Positions 47,365 to 55,180 of a stretch of DNA of 64,000 bases are shown here, piece after piece. The notes under the pieces were generated by a model. It searched no databases, was not told where the DNA came from, and worked only from the letters and a program-made list of their open reading frames with translations. Source of the stretch: Paraburkholderia sp041321145 (GTDB taxonomy: Bacteria > Pseudomonadota > Gammaproteobacteria > Burkholderiales > Burkholderiaceae); the NCBI RefSeq assembly GCF_041321145.1, contig NZ_JBGGWA010000001.1, positions 496,001 through 560,000 on the forward strand. Direction: 5' to 3'. Position numbers and translations under genes: made by a program. Each line of letters starts with the position of its first letter. Positions within the stretch are counted from its first letter, which is position 1.

Positions 47365-47592
47365 CTAACCGCGCGACGGATCGCGCAGCACGGCGGGCAG
47401 GGGCGCTTTGGCGATCGTCTGATGCGCCGTGGGAAAACCCGGCGGATAGTCGACGACACGTGCCGCACCCGGCACGGTTTGCATGGCGGCGCTCGAGCGC
47501 GCCCCGATCCGTGCGCCGCCAACGATTGCGGCCATCGCCTGGCGGTCGAGTTCGACGCTGTCGGCGAGGTCCTTGATGACGAGCTTTGCCAT
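47365..47592 (-). CDS. Gly-Gly leader precursor protein A
   Basis: A 75-residue protein; start at 47592 with CTGGAG upstream. Residues 1-26 match the leader shared with three other genes here: MxKLVIKDL at the start, LDRQAM at 15-20, IVGG at 23-26. The predicted core after Gly26 is 49 residues, rich in Ala/Pro/Arg (VVDYPPGFPTAH), and unlike the other three cores. No Cys. Probably processed at Gly-Gly by the C39 exporter at 61715. It is the last of three minus-strand precursor genes. Confidence 0.75.
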   Translation of the reverse strand: MAKLVIKDLADSVELDRQAMAAIVGGARIGARSSAAMQTVPGAARVVDYPPGFPTAHQTIAKAPLPAVLRDPSRG

Positions 47593-47782
47593 GGCGGCTC
47601 CAGGGAAGAGGGCGAGCGGGCGGCAGGCGTGAATCTCCGGCCGCCGCCCGGGTGTGTCTTTAAGTGTGCAGAGGTCTCGTCGCACTGTCAGTATAGGAAA
47701 TCTGCTTGCAGCTCGCCTGTCGGATGTGAACCGGCAACAGGCAACAGTAGGAAAGCCCCGGGCCCTTCGCTACTGCACACCG

Positions 47783-48067
47783 TTAAACGTTGGCGTAATT
47801 GGCAGCCCACAGCGACGGGCTGACATTCAGATGCAACGGCACGAAACCGGCGCCGATCACACCGATGTTATTGAGCGCGGCGACGTTGACGTTTTGAATC
47901 TGGCTGAGGTTCTGGCTCACCGAGACGTTGACATTGGCAATGCCGCTGAGACCGGCTACCGACGGCAGGCCAGGCACGCTGCTGCCGGTGCCGCCGGCCA
48001 CCGCCGACATTGCGCGGCGGTCGAGCTCGCGGGTGCGGGACAGATCGCGAATCATGAGGGATGACAT
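47783..48067 (-). CDS. Gly-Gly leader precursor protein B
   Basis: A 94-residue protein; start at 48067 with GGAG upstream. The leader is MSSLMIRDL...LDRRAMSAVAGG (1-26). The core is Asn/Val/Ser-rich with alternating hydrophobic residues (IANVNVSVSQNLSQIQNVNV, ALNNIGVIGAG), suggesting beta-structure, and contains no Cys. It lies between precursors C and A on the same strand, separated from C by a hairpin. Confidence 0.78.
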   Translation of the reverse strand: MSSLMIRDLSRTRELDRRAMSAVAGGTGSSVPGLPSVAGLSGIANVNVSVSQNLSQIQNVNVAALNNIGVIGAGFVPLHLNVSPSLWAANYANV

Positions 48068-48107
48068 GGTGATTCTCCAAAGGTGCGCGGAAGACGGGCG
48101 TGATCGG

Positions 48108-48145
48108 GGCGAAGCGGAGATTGCCGAGGGCCTCTGCGCTTCGCC
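48108..48145 (-). terminator. hairpin between precursor genes C and B
   Basis: Perfect 9-bp stem GGCGAAGCG / CGCTTCGCC around a 20-base loop with partial internal pairing, starting 11 bp after the stop of precursor C. No U-run; likely partial terminator or mRNA stabiliser that lets C be made in excess over B and A. Confidence 0.5.
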
Positions 48146-48155
48146 GAACCAGGCT

Positions 48156-48431
48156 TTACACGCGGATGTTGTTGCTCGACGTGACGCAAGGATTGATCGT
48201 CGAATCGATGCCGGTCGCGAACGCAACGTTGTTGCCGTTGGCGTTCTGGATATTCAGTTCGTTGCTGATCAACTGCGTGGCGGTGACCTGCTTGCTGTTG
48301 TTCGGCGCGTACACCGGGCTGAAGTTGAAGTACGACGTGCTGGGATAGCCGAAGCCGCCACGCACGGCGCTCATGGCCTTGCTGTCGAGTTGCGCGGTGA
48401 TGGACAGGTCTTTGATCATCAGCGTGTTCAT
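48156..48431 (-). CDS. Gly-Gly leader precursor protein C
   Basis: A 91-residue protein; start at 48431 with AGGAG upstream. The leader MNTLMIKDL...LDSKAMSAVRGG is identical to that of precursor D at 54679. The core starts FGYPSTSYFNF and contains VTATQLISNELNIQNANGNN, very close to D; it has one Cys (INPCVTSS) where D has His. It is the first gene of the minus-strand precursor run and carries a sigma-54-like promoter. Confidence 0.82.
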   Translation of the reverse strand: MNTLMIKDLSITAQLDSKAMSAVRGGFGYPSTSYFNFSPVYAPNNSKQVTATQLISNELNIQNANGNNVAFATGIDSTINPCVTSSNNIRV

Positions 48432-48474
48432 GGTAAATCTCCTGAGAGTAGGCATCGCAGTCTTGCGGTTGGGT

Positions 48475-48521
48475 TCGAGCATCTTGTCTGCTCGAGTGTC
48501 ACTAATGCATGGGCTGTGCCA
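48475..48521 (-). promoter_or_regulatory. sigma-54-like promoter and 5' hairpin of precursor C
   Basis: On the minus strand TGGCACAGCCCATGCA (48521-48506) has GG and GC ten bases apart, the spacing required by RpoN promoters. Starting at the predicted transcription start is a perfect TCGAGCA-N7-TGCTCGA inverted repeat (48495-48475). Both are conserved upstream of precursor D. No sigma-54 activator gene is in the window. Confidence 0.6.
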
Positions 48522-48846
48522 GTTTTGTTCGTGCCTCCTAAGAAAGTGGGTCGAGGCTTGGTGCACAAGGCTTTCGCGTTACATCGCCGGGTTAGAACCG
48601 GCGTGCGGCGACACGCAGACGATTTGCGACCGGTGGCGTGCAACCGACACATCGCCGCATGCTGTTGGATGTCGCGCGACACCGTTGTGCCACACGCGCA
48701 GCGGGGCAATCCTGGTTTGCGAAAGCGCGGGGCGGGAGCTAGTATCGAAGCGGCGCATGTAACTGGTTACGACAGGTTTTCTATCAGCCCGAGGGGCGCC
48801 GATCGCATACGATTCGGTTCAACGGTAGCGGCGGCGCTTCGCACAA

Positions 48847-51021
48847 ATGGCTAGCCTTGCGCATGTGATTCGCGACTATCAGAGCGGCGAGCTCTCACGT
48901 GACGAGTTCGTCGCTCAACTCGACAGCACGTTGACGACCGAGGGACTCGGTCCCACGCAGCTGCTGGAGATGCTCGGCACAGCGCAACGCAAAGCCCCTC
49001 TGCCCGACGACCTCTATGCCGAAGTACGGCGGCGTATCGAGCAGTTGCGCGTTTCGAACGTGGCGGCCGGCGGCGAGGAAACCGGCATGCAGACCACCGT
49101 CGAAATACCGTCGGTGCGCGTTGCGAGTGCGGCAAGCCCGGCCGGCGCGGCGAGCGCCGCCGGCGTGCCCGGACACGATCAGATCAAAGGCACCGGCGAT
49201 ACGCTGAACAACCGCTTCGTGCTCGAGGAGTGTCTGGGCGTCGGCGGGATGGGCACGGTGTACAAGGCGCTAGATTTACGCAAGCTCGAAGCGTCGGATC
49301 GCAAACCGTATCTTGCGATCAAGGTGCTCAACGTCCAGTTCCGCGGCAACCCGAATTCACTCGTCGCGCTGCAACGCGAGGCGCGCAAGGCGCAGGTGCT
49401 TGCGCATCGCAACATCATCACGGTGTACGACTTCGACCGCGACGGGCCGATCGTCTATCTGACGATGGAATACCTGACCGGCAAGCCGCTGAGCCAGCTA
49501 TTGCGCACGCCGGGATACAAGGGGATGCCGGTTCGCGCCGCGTTGCCGATCGTACGCGGCATGTGCAATGCGCTCGCCTACGCGCACGAACGCGGCTTTG
49601 TGCATTGCGATTTCAAGCCCGCCAATGTTTTCCTGACGACCAATGCCGAAGTGAAGGTGATCGACTTCGGCATCGCGCGTGTGTTCCAGCGGCCGGAAGA
49701 GGAGAGCGACGCAACCGTCTTCGATCCAGGCAGCCTTGGTGCGTTGACGCCCGCCTATGCGAGTCCGGAGATGATCGAGCACCGCGAGCCGGACCCGCGC
49801 GACGATATCTACGCGCTCGGCTGCATTACCTACGAACTGTTGACGGGGCATCATCCTTTCGATCGATTGTCGGCGACGCAGGCTCGCAATGCGGCGTTCA
49901 AGCCGCAGCGGCCGCCCAACCTCGATGCGAAGCAGTGGCGTGCGTTGCGAGCCGCGCTTTCGTTCGATCGCAACACGCGCATGCCGAGTGTCGTGCGCTT
50001 TATCGCTGAGTTCGACAACGAAGCACGCGCCGAAAAGTCGGGCACGTTGGCCAAGGCGGGGCTCGCGGGTTTGGCTGTGGTGTGTGCTGCGGCGGTTGGC
50101 GTGTTTGCTTTGCGGTCGGCGCCGAATCGTCAAAGCGGGGCGCAGCCGGTTGCTGCGGTTTCCGAGGCTGCGGCGGATCAAGCGGCTTCAGCGTCGCCAC
50201 CGGCCGCGCCTGCGGCGGTGGCGAGCACGTCCGAGCAACCCTCAACTGGCGGGCGAATTGCAGGGCCAACCGCCGCGCCGCCCGCAGCACCGCCCGCAGC
50301 ACCGCCGGTGGCGCAAACCCCGCCGTCGCCCGCGCCCAAGCCCGCACTGACCTTAGCCGCCGTCGCGCCTGTGCTGGCGCAAGTACCATGCTCGGCGCTG
50401 TCCGCTTCGGCACAAGACCACTCGCTGACAGTGCGCGGCTACGTCTCGCAACGCTATGGTGCTGCGCGTCTGAAGGACACGCTGGCTGCATTGCCGGGCG
50501 TCGACGCGCTCACGCTGGAAGTCGAGCCGCTCGCCGACGACAAATGCGACACGATCAAGGCGCTCGCCTCCTATTGGACCCGCAACTGGCAAGCAGGCCA
50601 CATTGCGGCGCTGCATGTGCGGCCGCCCGGCGGACAGTTGAGCGAAGGCGACTCACTGGTCGTCGACGTGACCACGCCCGCTTACGACTCGTACGTGAAC
50701 CTCGACTACTACCAGCTCGACGGCAGTGTCGTGCATATGGTGCCGAGCCCGCGCGCAAAGGACAATCAGGCGCCCCCGCACTATGCGGCCACCATCGGCA
50801 GCGCGGGTGACTGGATCATTTCGAAGCCGTTCGGAGCGGAGATGGTGGTGTTGCTGATTACGCCCGCGCCGCTATTCGACAAGCCGCGGCCCGAAAGCGA
50901 ATCGCTCGCCGATTATCTGCACGCACTGGATACGCGGCTGGCGCAAATTTCGGGCAAATATGGGGCGGATCACATCGTTGCCGATTTCGCGCCGATCACG
51001 ACGAAGCCGCACACACCCTGA
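48847..51021 (+). CDS. transmembrane Ser/Thr protein kinase with C-terminal DUF4384-like domain
   Basis: A 724-residue protein. An N-terminal ~110-residue helical region precedes a Hanks-type kinase (about 120-395): glycine loop LGVGGMGTVYKA, Lys159 in AIKVL, catalytic Asp255 in HCDFKPAN, Asp273 in DFG, and SPE motif ASPEMIEH. All catalytic residues are present. One membrane helix (about 405-425) is followed by a Pro/Ala-rich linker and an extracytoplasmic region ending in a DUF4384-like domain (GDSLVVDVTTPAYDSYVNLDYY). It is convergent with the caspase/SUMF1 gene and faces the FHA protein at 56915 as a potential phospho-partner; that link is inference. Confidence 0.9.
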   Translation: MASLAHVIRDYQSGELSRDEFVAQLDSTLTTEGLGPTQLLEMLGTAQRKAPLPDDLYAEVRRRIEQLRVSNVAAGGEETGMQTTVEIPSVRVASAASPAGAASAAGVPGHDQIKGTGDTLNNRFVLEECLGVGGMGTVYKALDLRKLEASDRKPYLAIKVLNVQFRGNPNSLVALQREARKAQVLAHRNIITVYDFDRDGPIVYLTMEYLTGKPLSQLLRTPGYKGMPVRAALPIVRGMCNALAYAHERGFVHCDFKPANVFLTTNAEVKVIDFGIARVFQRPEEESDATVFDPGSLGALTPAYASPEMIEHREPDPRDDIYALGCITYELLTGHHPFDRLSATQARNAAFKPQRPPNLDAKQWRALRAALSFDRNTRMPSVVRFIAEFDNEARAEKSGTLAKAGLAGLAVVCAAAVGVFALRSAPNRQSGAQPVAAVSEAAADQAASASPPAAPAAVASTSEQPSTGGRIAGPTAAPPAAPPAAPPVAQTPPSPAPKPALTLAAVAPVLAQVPCSALSASAQDHSLTVRGYVSQRYGAARLKDTLAALPGVDALTLEVEPLADDKCDTIKALASYWTRNWQAGHIAALHVRPPGGQLSEGDSLVVDVTTPAYDSYVNLDYYQLDGSVVHMVPSPRAKDNQAPPHYAATIGSAGDWIISKPFGAEMVVLLITPAPLFDKPRPESESLADYLHALDTRLAQISGKYGADHIVADFAPITTKPHTP

Positions 51022-51028
51022 TCGACGC

Positions 51029-51046
51029 CTGCGGCTTCATCCGCAG
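51029..51046. terminator. short hairpin between convergent kinase and caspase genes
   Basis: CTGCGG / CCGCAG, 6-bp stem with a 6-base loop, placed between two convergent stops 45 bp apart. Weak; could serve both directions. Confidence 0.35.
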
Positions 51047-51065
51047 CGCGCGAGAATCAGCCGGC

Positions 51066-53045
51066 TCACTTGAGGTCCTTGACGACCCTGAAGCCATCCT
51101 GCGATTGGCGCACCCCGGCGCTGTATTTGAAGCGTGTTGCGCTCAGCATGTAGTTCCCGCCTTCACGCCACGAACCGCCGCGAATCACGCGCATCTCGCA
51201 GCCGGGGCTGTCCCACGCGTGGCCGTCGGCGGGCGCACCCTGGTAGGAGTTATGCCAGCAATCGGCAACCCATTCCCAGACGCTGCCGTTCATGTCGTAC
51301 AGACCGAGCGGATTCGGCGCGAACGAGCCGGCCGCCTCCGGGCCTTCCTTGTGCCACGGATCGCCGCAGTCCTTGCAATTGGCGTTGCCCTTGCGCATCT
51401 GATCGCCCCACCAGTAAGCCGTGGTGGTGCCGCCACGGTCCGCGTATTCCCATTCGGCCTCGGTGGGCAAGCGGTATGGCTTGCCGGTCATTTTGCTCAA
51501 CCACTTCACGTACTGTTGGGCGTCGTCCCAACTGAGGTCGCGTGCGGGGGCTGCTTTGTTGGCATTGCTTTCGGGCGTCAGCTTTTGACAGGCGTTCGCT
51601 GCGGCGCACGCGTTCCATTGTTCGACGGTCACCGCGTATTTGCCGATCGCGAACGGCGCGCCGATTGTCACGTGATGGACGGGTTTTTCAGACGGATCGT
51701 CCGTGCTGCTGCCCATCGAGAACGCGCCCGCAGGCAGCGCGATCATGATCGGACACGCGGCGCAGTCGCGGCTTTCGCCGGCGCCCGGTGGATGCGCTGC
51801 GGGCTTCTGCGCGACTGTCGGCGCGCCAGATGCCGGGGGTAGGGCGGTCGTTGCAGTGGGCGCAGCGGCGGCGCGCGGGTGTTCTTGCGGAGCTGCGCTG
51901 GCCGGTGCGGTCGGCCGCGCCGCTGGCGGTGACGGCGCAACGGGTGGCGCAGCAGATGGCGCACTCGCCGATGCCGCGGCGTGCAGCCGGTCGATGCGCG
52001 CGTGGGCGAGCGTGGCGAAGCGGCCATTCGGATAGGCCTTCAAATAGGCCTCGTAATCGCTCGGGTAGTTGCTGTCCTTGATGGAATTCCAGAAGGTAAT
52101 TTCGTATTGCTCGCTGCTGTCCTTCGGCAGGATGCCCCTGCTGTGCAGCGCGACAACCGGGTCGTCGTTGCTGGCGGATATGAGCGGCGCAGGGGCGGCG
52201 CCGGATGCAGGCTCCGTCAAGCGCACAGTTTCGTCAAGCGATGAGACGATCCACGGCGTTTGCTCGCCGCTAGTGGCTTCGCTAACCCGCGTGGCGACGC
52301 GTTGAAACAAGTCAGCAAGACCCTGCGACGGAGCGTCCTTAAGCGCGCGGAGCAACGCATTCGTGTAAACACCGTGACGCACGCCGTCTGCCGCAAAGCC
52401 GCCCGGTGCTGTTGCGTAAGCGATCAGGGTATTGGCGGGAAGCATGGACTTATCGAGCACTACGTCAGTGGAGAACGGGTTGTTCAGGCACGTATCGAGA
52501 ATCACGAGGTTGAGTTGGCCGGCACGCGGCGCACGCATCGCCCGCAATACGGTATTCAGGTCGATGCCCTCGCTGATCAGCCGTGCCGGCGCGCGTGCAT
52601 TCAGGCCGGCAGGTACGAGCAGCGTCTGCCGGCCGATTTGCATGCCGTGACCCGCGAAATAGAAGAGTCCGATACCGCCTGCGTTGAGACGCTGCCGGAA
52701 TTCGCGGATGGCTTGCTGCATTTGCTGCGGCGTCGCATTGGTGCGCATGATGACGTCGAAGCCGTGCGCACGCAGTGTGTTACGCATGGCCCAGGCGTCG
52801 CGCGGCGCATTGTCGAGAACGACGGGGTCTGTGGCATTGCCATAGGCGCCGTTGCCGATCACGAGTGCAATACGCCTACGGGGCGCGTTTTCCTTCTGCG
52901 GTGTGACCGGCGCAAGCGTAGTCGATGTCGAAGTAGCCGCGCCGTGCTCAGTGCCGTCACGCTGCGCCGCGGCATGAGCATGGCCCCCATACGCCTGAAT
53001 TGCCCCGGCCATGCACACCAGCAGGAATATTCGCCACATATTCAA
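51066..53045 (-). CDS. caspase-like protease fused to SUMF1/FGE-type domain
   Basis: A 659-residue protein with a signal peptide (MNMWRIFLLVCMAGAIQAYGGHAHA), so it is exported. Residues about 55-280 form a caspase-like C14 domain: RRIALVIGNGAYGN, His133 in FYFAGHGMQ and Cys186 in VILDTCLNNPF. A Pro/Ala-rich linker (350-420) leads to a formylglycine-generating-enzyme-like domain (about 425-655: MGSSTDDPSEKPVHHVTI, YRLPTEAEWEYA, GLYDMNGSVWEWVAD, RGGSW). The two Cys residues used by true FGEs after GGS are absent, so this domain is probably a binding module. It lies amid the Gly-Gly precursor/export genes. Substrate unknown. Confidence 0.9.
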   Translation of the reverse strand: MNMWRIFLLVCMAGAIQAYGGHAHAAAQRDGTEHGAATSTSTTLAPVTPQKENAPRRRIALVIGNGAYGNATDPVVLDNAPRDAWAMRNTLRAHGFDVIMRTNATPQQMQQAIREFRQRLNAGGIGLFYFAGHGMQIGRQTLLVPAGLNARAPARLISEGIDLNTVLRAMRAPRAGQLNLVILDTCLNNPFSTDVVLDKSMLPANTLIAYATAPGGFAADGVRHGVYTNALLRALKDAPSQGLADLFQRVATRVSEATSGEQTPWIVSSLDETVRLTEPASGAAPAPLISASNDDPVVALHSRGILPKDSSEQYEITFWNSIKDSNYPSDYEAYLKAYPNGRFATLAHARIDRLHAAASASAPSAAPPVAPSPPAARPTAPASAAPQEHPRAAAAPTATTALPPASGAPTVAQKPAAHPPGAGESRDCAACPIMIALPAGAFSMGSSTDDPSEKPVHHVTIGAPFAIGKYAVTVEQWNACAAANACQKLTPESNANKAAPARDLSWDDAQQYVKWLSKMTGKPYRLPTEAEWEYADRGGTTTAYWWGDQMRKGNANCKDCGDPWHKEGPEAAGSFAPNPLGLYDMNGSVWEWVADCWHNSYQGAPADGHAWDSPGCEMRVIRGGSWREGGNYMLSATRFKYSAGVRQSQDGFRVVKDLK

Positions 53046-53408
53046 ATCCTGTTTGTTCCGGACAGAACATACGTGTTCGACGACAACTGTGCCGGTAGCA
53101 CCCGTTGGCGTGCACCGGCCGCGGCATCGATATCGCTATCGACTCTCCATCGACGACCTGTAAACAACGATAGCACGCGGTTTGCGCGTCACAACTGTCC
53201 GCGTGCCGGCGATGCGTTATACGGTTAACGAGTGTGGCGTATCTTTTTGGCAAGTTACGTCCTAAGCTAATTCACAAAGTAATGCAGCGTTGCCGTCTTG
53301 ATACTGCGGCTGTCCAATCACGCGTGCGCCCGCGACATCCAGCCGGAGCGTCCGGCCTGTGCCTCGCGCGGCCGAGGCGGGCATGACCTTTCTTCGGGAG
53401 AGTGCGCA
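53046..53408. promoter_or_regulatory. divergent control region, caspase and DUF4399 genes
   Basis: 363 bp between divergent starts, with no gene. It should hold both promoters; I could not single out convincing boxes. GGGAG near 53396 precedes the DUF4399 start. Confidence 0.4.
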
Positions 53409-53912
53409 ATGCGAAGAACCCTCACACTCCGCGTTCTCGACATACGTCACGGAACGAAGACGAGTCTTGCAACGCGCCGCACGGCTTTGTGCGCCATCCT
53501 CTCCATCTTGCTCGATATCGCGTTGCCGTCTCCATCCGCGTTTGCCGAGCCGACGCCCTCGCCACCAGGCGCCGAGGAATACATCATCTGGCCGTCGGAT
53601 GGCACGGTGATCCACGGCGGAAAGCTGTGGGTGCGCATGGGACTGCGCAACATGGGCGTGTGCCCGAAGGGCGTCGCGTTTCCGAACACCGGCCATCACC
53701 ATCTGCTGATCGACACCGACCTGCCGCCGCTCGACCAGGAAATTCCCTCGGACCGCAATCACCTGCATTTCGGCGCGGGTGAGACGGACGCGCGCATCGA
53801 GTTGCCGCCGGGCAAACACACGTTGCAACTCATTCTCGGCGACCACAACCATGTGCCGCACGTGCCGCCCGTGTATTCGAAGAAGATCACCATCATCGTG
53901 CAAAAAGACTAG
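53409..53912 (+). CDS. DUF4399 exported protein, copy 1
   Basis: A 167-residue protein with a long N-terminal region (about 45 residues, hydrophobic TALCAILSILLDIALPSPSAFA) acting as signal peptide. The mature domain has the DUF4399 pattern: NTGHHHLLIDTDLPP, NHLHFGAGET, LPPGKHTLQLILGDHNHVPH. The dense conserved His suggests metal binding. It is a close paralogue of the next gene (48 bp downstream). Role unknown. Confidence 0.85.
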   Translation: MRRTLTLRVLDIRHGTKTSLATRRTALCAILSILLDIALPSPSAFAEPTPSPPGAEEYIIWPSDGTVIHGGKLWVRMGLRNMGVCPKGVAFPNTGHHHLLIDTDLPPLDQEIPSDRNHLHFGAGETDARIELPPGKHTLQLILGDHNHVPHVPPVYSKKITIIVQKD

Positions 53913-53959
53913 CGCGACCCGCTTTTTCAACGCGGATCCGTCAGGACGGAGAGACCAAC

Positions 53960-54394
53960 ATGTACAAGATCATCGCGGTCGCGGCCCTCGTGACATCGGC
54001 GGCACTCGCCTCGCCGGACGTCGCCATGGCCGGCACGACGCCGGCGCCCCCCGGCGCGCATGAATATATCGGCTATCCGAACGACGGCCAGGTGATACCC
54101 GCCAACAAGCCGTTTCGGGTGTGGTTCGGCTTGCGCTTCATGGGCGTGGCGCCCAAAGGCGTCAAGTATCCGAACACCGGGCACCACCATCTGCTGATCG
54201 ACACCGACCTGCCGCCAATGGACCAGGAAATTCCATCGGACCGCAACCATCTGCATTTCGGCGCCGGTGAAACGGAAACCATGATTCAACTGCCGCCGGG
54301 CAAACACACGTTGCAGCTGCTGATGGGGGACGACATGCATATTCCGCACAATCCCCCGGTGCACTCGAAGAAGATCACGGTCATTGCGCGGTGA
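53960..54394 (+). CDS. DUF4399 exported protein, copy 2
   Basis: A 144-residue paralogue of the preceding gene with a shorter, more conventional signal peptide (MYKIIAVAALVTSAALASPDVAMA). It shares NTGHHHLLIDTDLPP, NHLHFGAGET and PPGKHTLQLLMGDDMHIPH. The two genes are tandem duplicates in one unit, directly upstream of the promoter of precursor D. Periplasmic or secreted location is predicted. Confidence 0.87.
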   Translation: MYKIIAVAALVTSAALASPDVAMAGTTPAPPGAHEYIGYPNDGQVIPANKPFRVWFGLRFMGVAPKGVKYPNTGHHHLLIDTDLPPMDQEIPSDRNHLHFGAGETETMIQLPPGKHTLQLLMGDDMHIPHNPPVHSKKITVIAR

Positions 54395-54587
54395 TATTGC
54401 CTGGGCGTGGCGCCGCTTTCGAGCGTCAGTGTTGCGTTGCCGCCGACACAGTCATTCGCGTTGTTGGGTGTGATCCATCATCTCCCACCCGCCGCTTCGT
54501 GGCTGCGCTCTGAATCTGTTGCACTCAATCCCCGAACTCCTTTATCTACAGCCATTCGGAAGATTTATTAGGATCGGAAAGCAAAAC

Positions 54588-54634
54588 TGGCACGGCCCAT
54601 GCATTAGTGACACTCGAGCAGACAAGATGCTCGA
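54588..54634 (+). promoter_or_regulatory. sigma-54-like promoter and 5' hairpin of precursor D
   Basis: TGGCACGGCCCATGCA (54588-54603) has GG-N10-GC spacing; the predicted start near 54614 coincides with the perfect inverted repeat TCGAGCA-N7-TGCTCGA (54614-54634). About 100 bp of upstream sequence is almost identical to that of precursor C, although unrelated DNA lies further upstream. The leader up to the ATG is about 65 bases. Confidence 0.62.
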
Positions 54635-54678
54635 ACCCCACCGCAAGACTGTGCTGTTTCCCTTCCAGGAGATTTACC

Positions 54679-54954
54679 ATGAACACGCTGATGATCAAAG
54701 ACCTGTCCATCACCGCGCAACTCGACAGCAAGGCCATGAGCGCCGTGCGCGGCGGCTTCGGCTACCCGTCGTCGTACTTCAACTTCAACCCGGTGTACGC
54801 ACCGAACAACAGCAAGCAGGTCACGGCCACGCAGTTGATCAGCAACGAAATGAATATCCAGAACGCCAACGGCAACAACGCAGCGTTTGTCGCCGGTGTC
54901 ACCACCACGATCGACCCGCATGTGAGCTCGAGCAACAACATCACCGTGTACTGA
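54679..54954 (+). CDS. Gly-Gly leader precursor protein D
   Basis: A 91-residue near-copy of precursor C in the opposite orientation. Leader MNTLMIKDL...LDSKAMSAVRGG (1-26), start with AGGAG upstream. The core begins FGYPSSYFNFNPVYAPNN, with VTATQLISNEMNIQNANGNN and NITVY at the end; no Cys. Predicted to be cut after Gly26 and exported by the C39 ABC transporter with the TolC-like protein encoded just downstream. Not a recognised bacteriocin class. Confidence 0.83.
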   Translation: MNTLMIKDLSITAQLDSKAMSAVRGGFGYPSSYFNFNPVYAPNNSKQVTATQLISNEMNIQNANGNNAAFVAGVTTTIDPHVSSSNNITVY

Positions 54955-54967
54955 ACGGCGCACGCCG

Positions 54968-54993
54968 CCGCGGAGGCTCCCGGGCCTCCGCGG
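54968..54993 (+). terminator. hairpin after precursor D
   Basis: Perfect 10-bp stem CCGCGGAGGC / GCCTCCGCGG with a 6-base loop, 14 bp after the stop. No U-run. Likely limits read-through from the strong precursor promoter into the TolC-like gene. Confidence 0.55.
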
Positions 54994-55180
54994 GACGCGC
55001 CGCGTCGGCGCATCAAAATGATTTCGCATTCGATCGTTCTTTCCACACGACCCCAGCGTCACCGCCCGATCCCCGCGCCAAACTTCTTGCACTGCTTCGA
55101 TGGTGAAGCCGGGCAGGACATGCTTTACTTAAATGGCGCGTTCTCCTCGTGCAGCGTAGCCGGCGTCATCGGAGAAAATC

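Noticed and set aside
47783..48431. Precursors read as lanthipeptide or class II bacteriocin genes
   Set aside because: Cores have no Cys-rich or amphipathic pattern and no modification enzymes or immunity gene are visible in the window.
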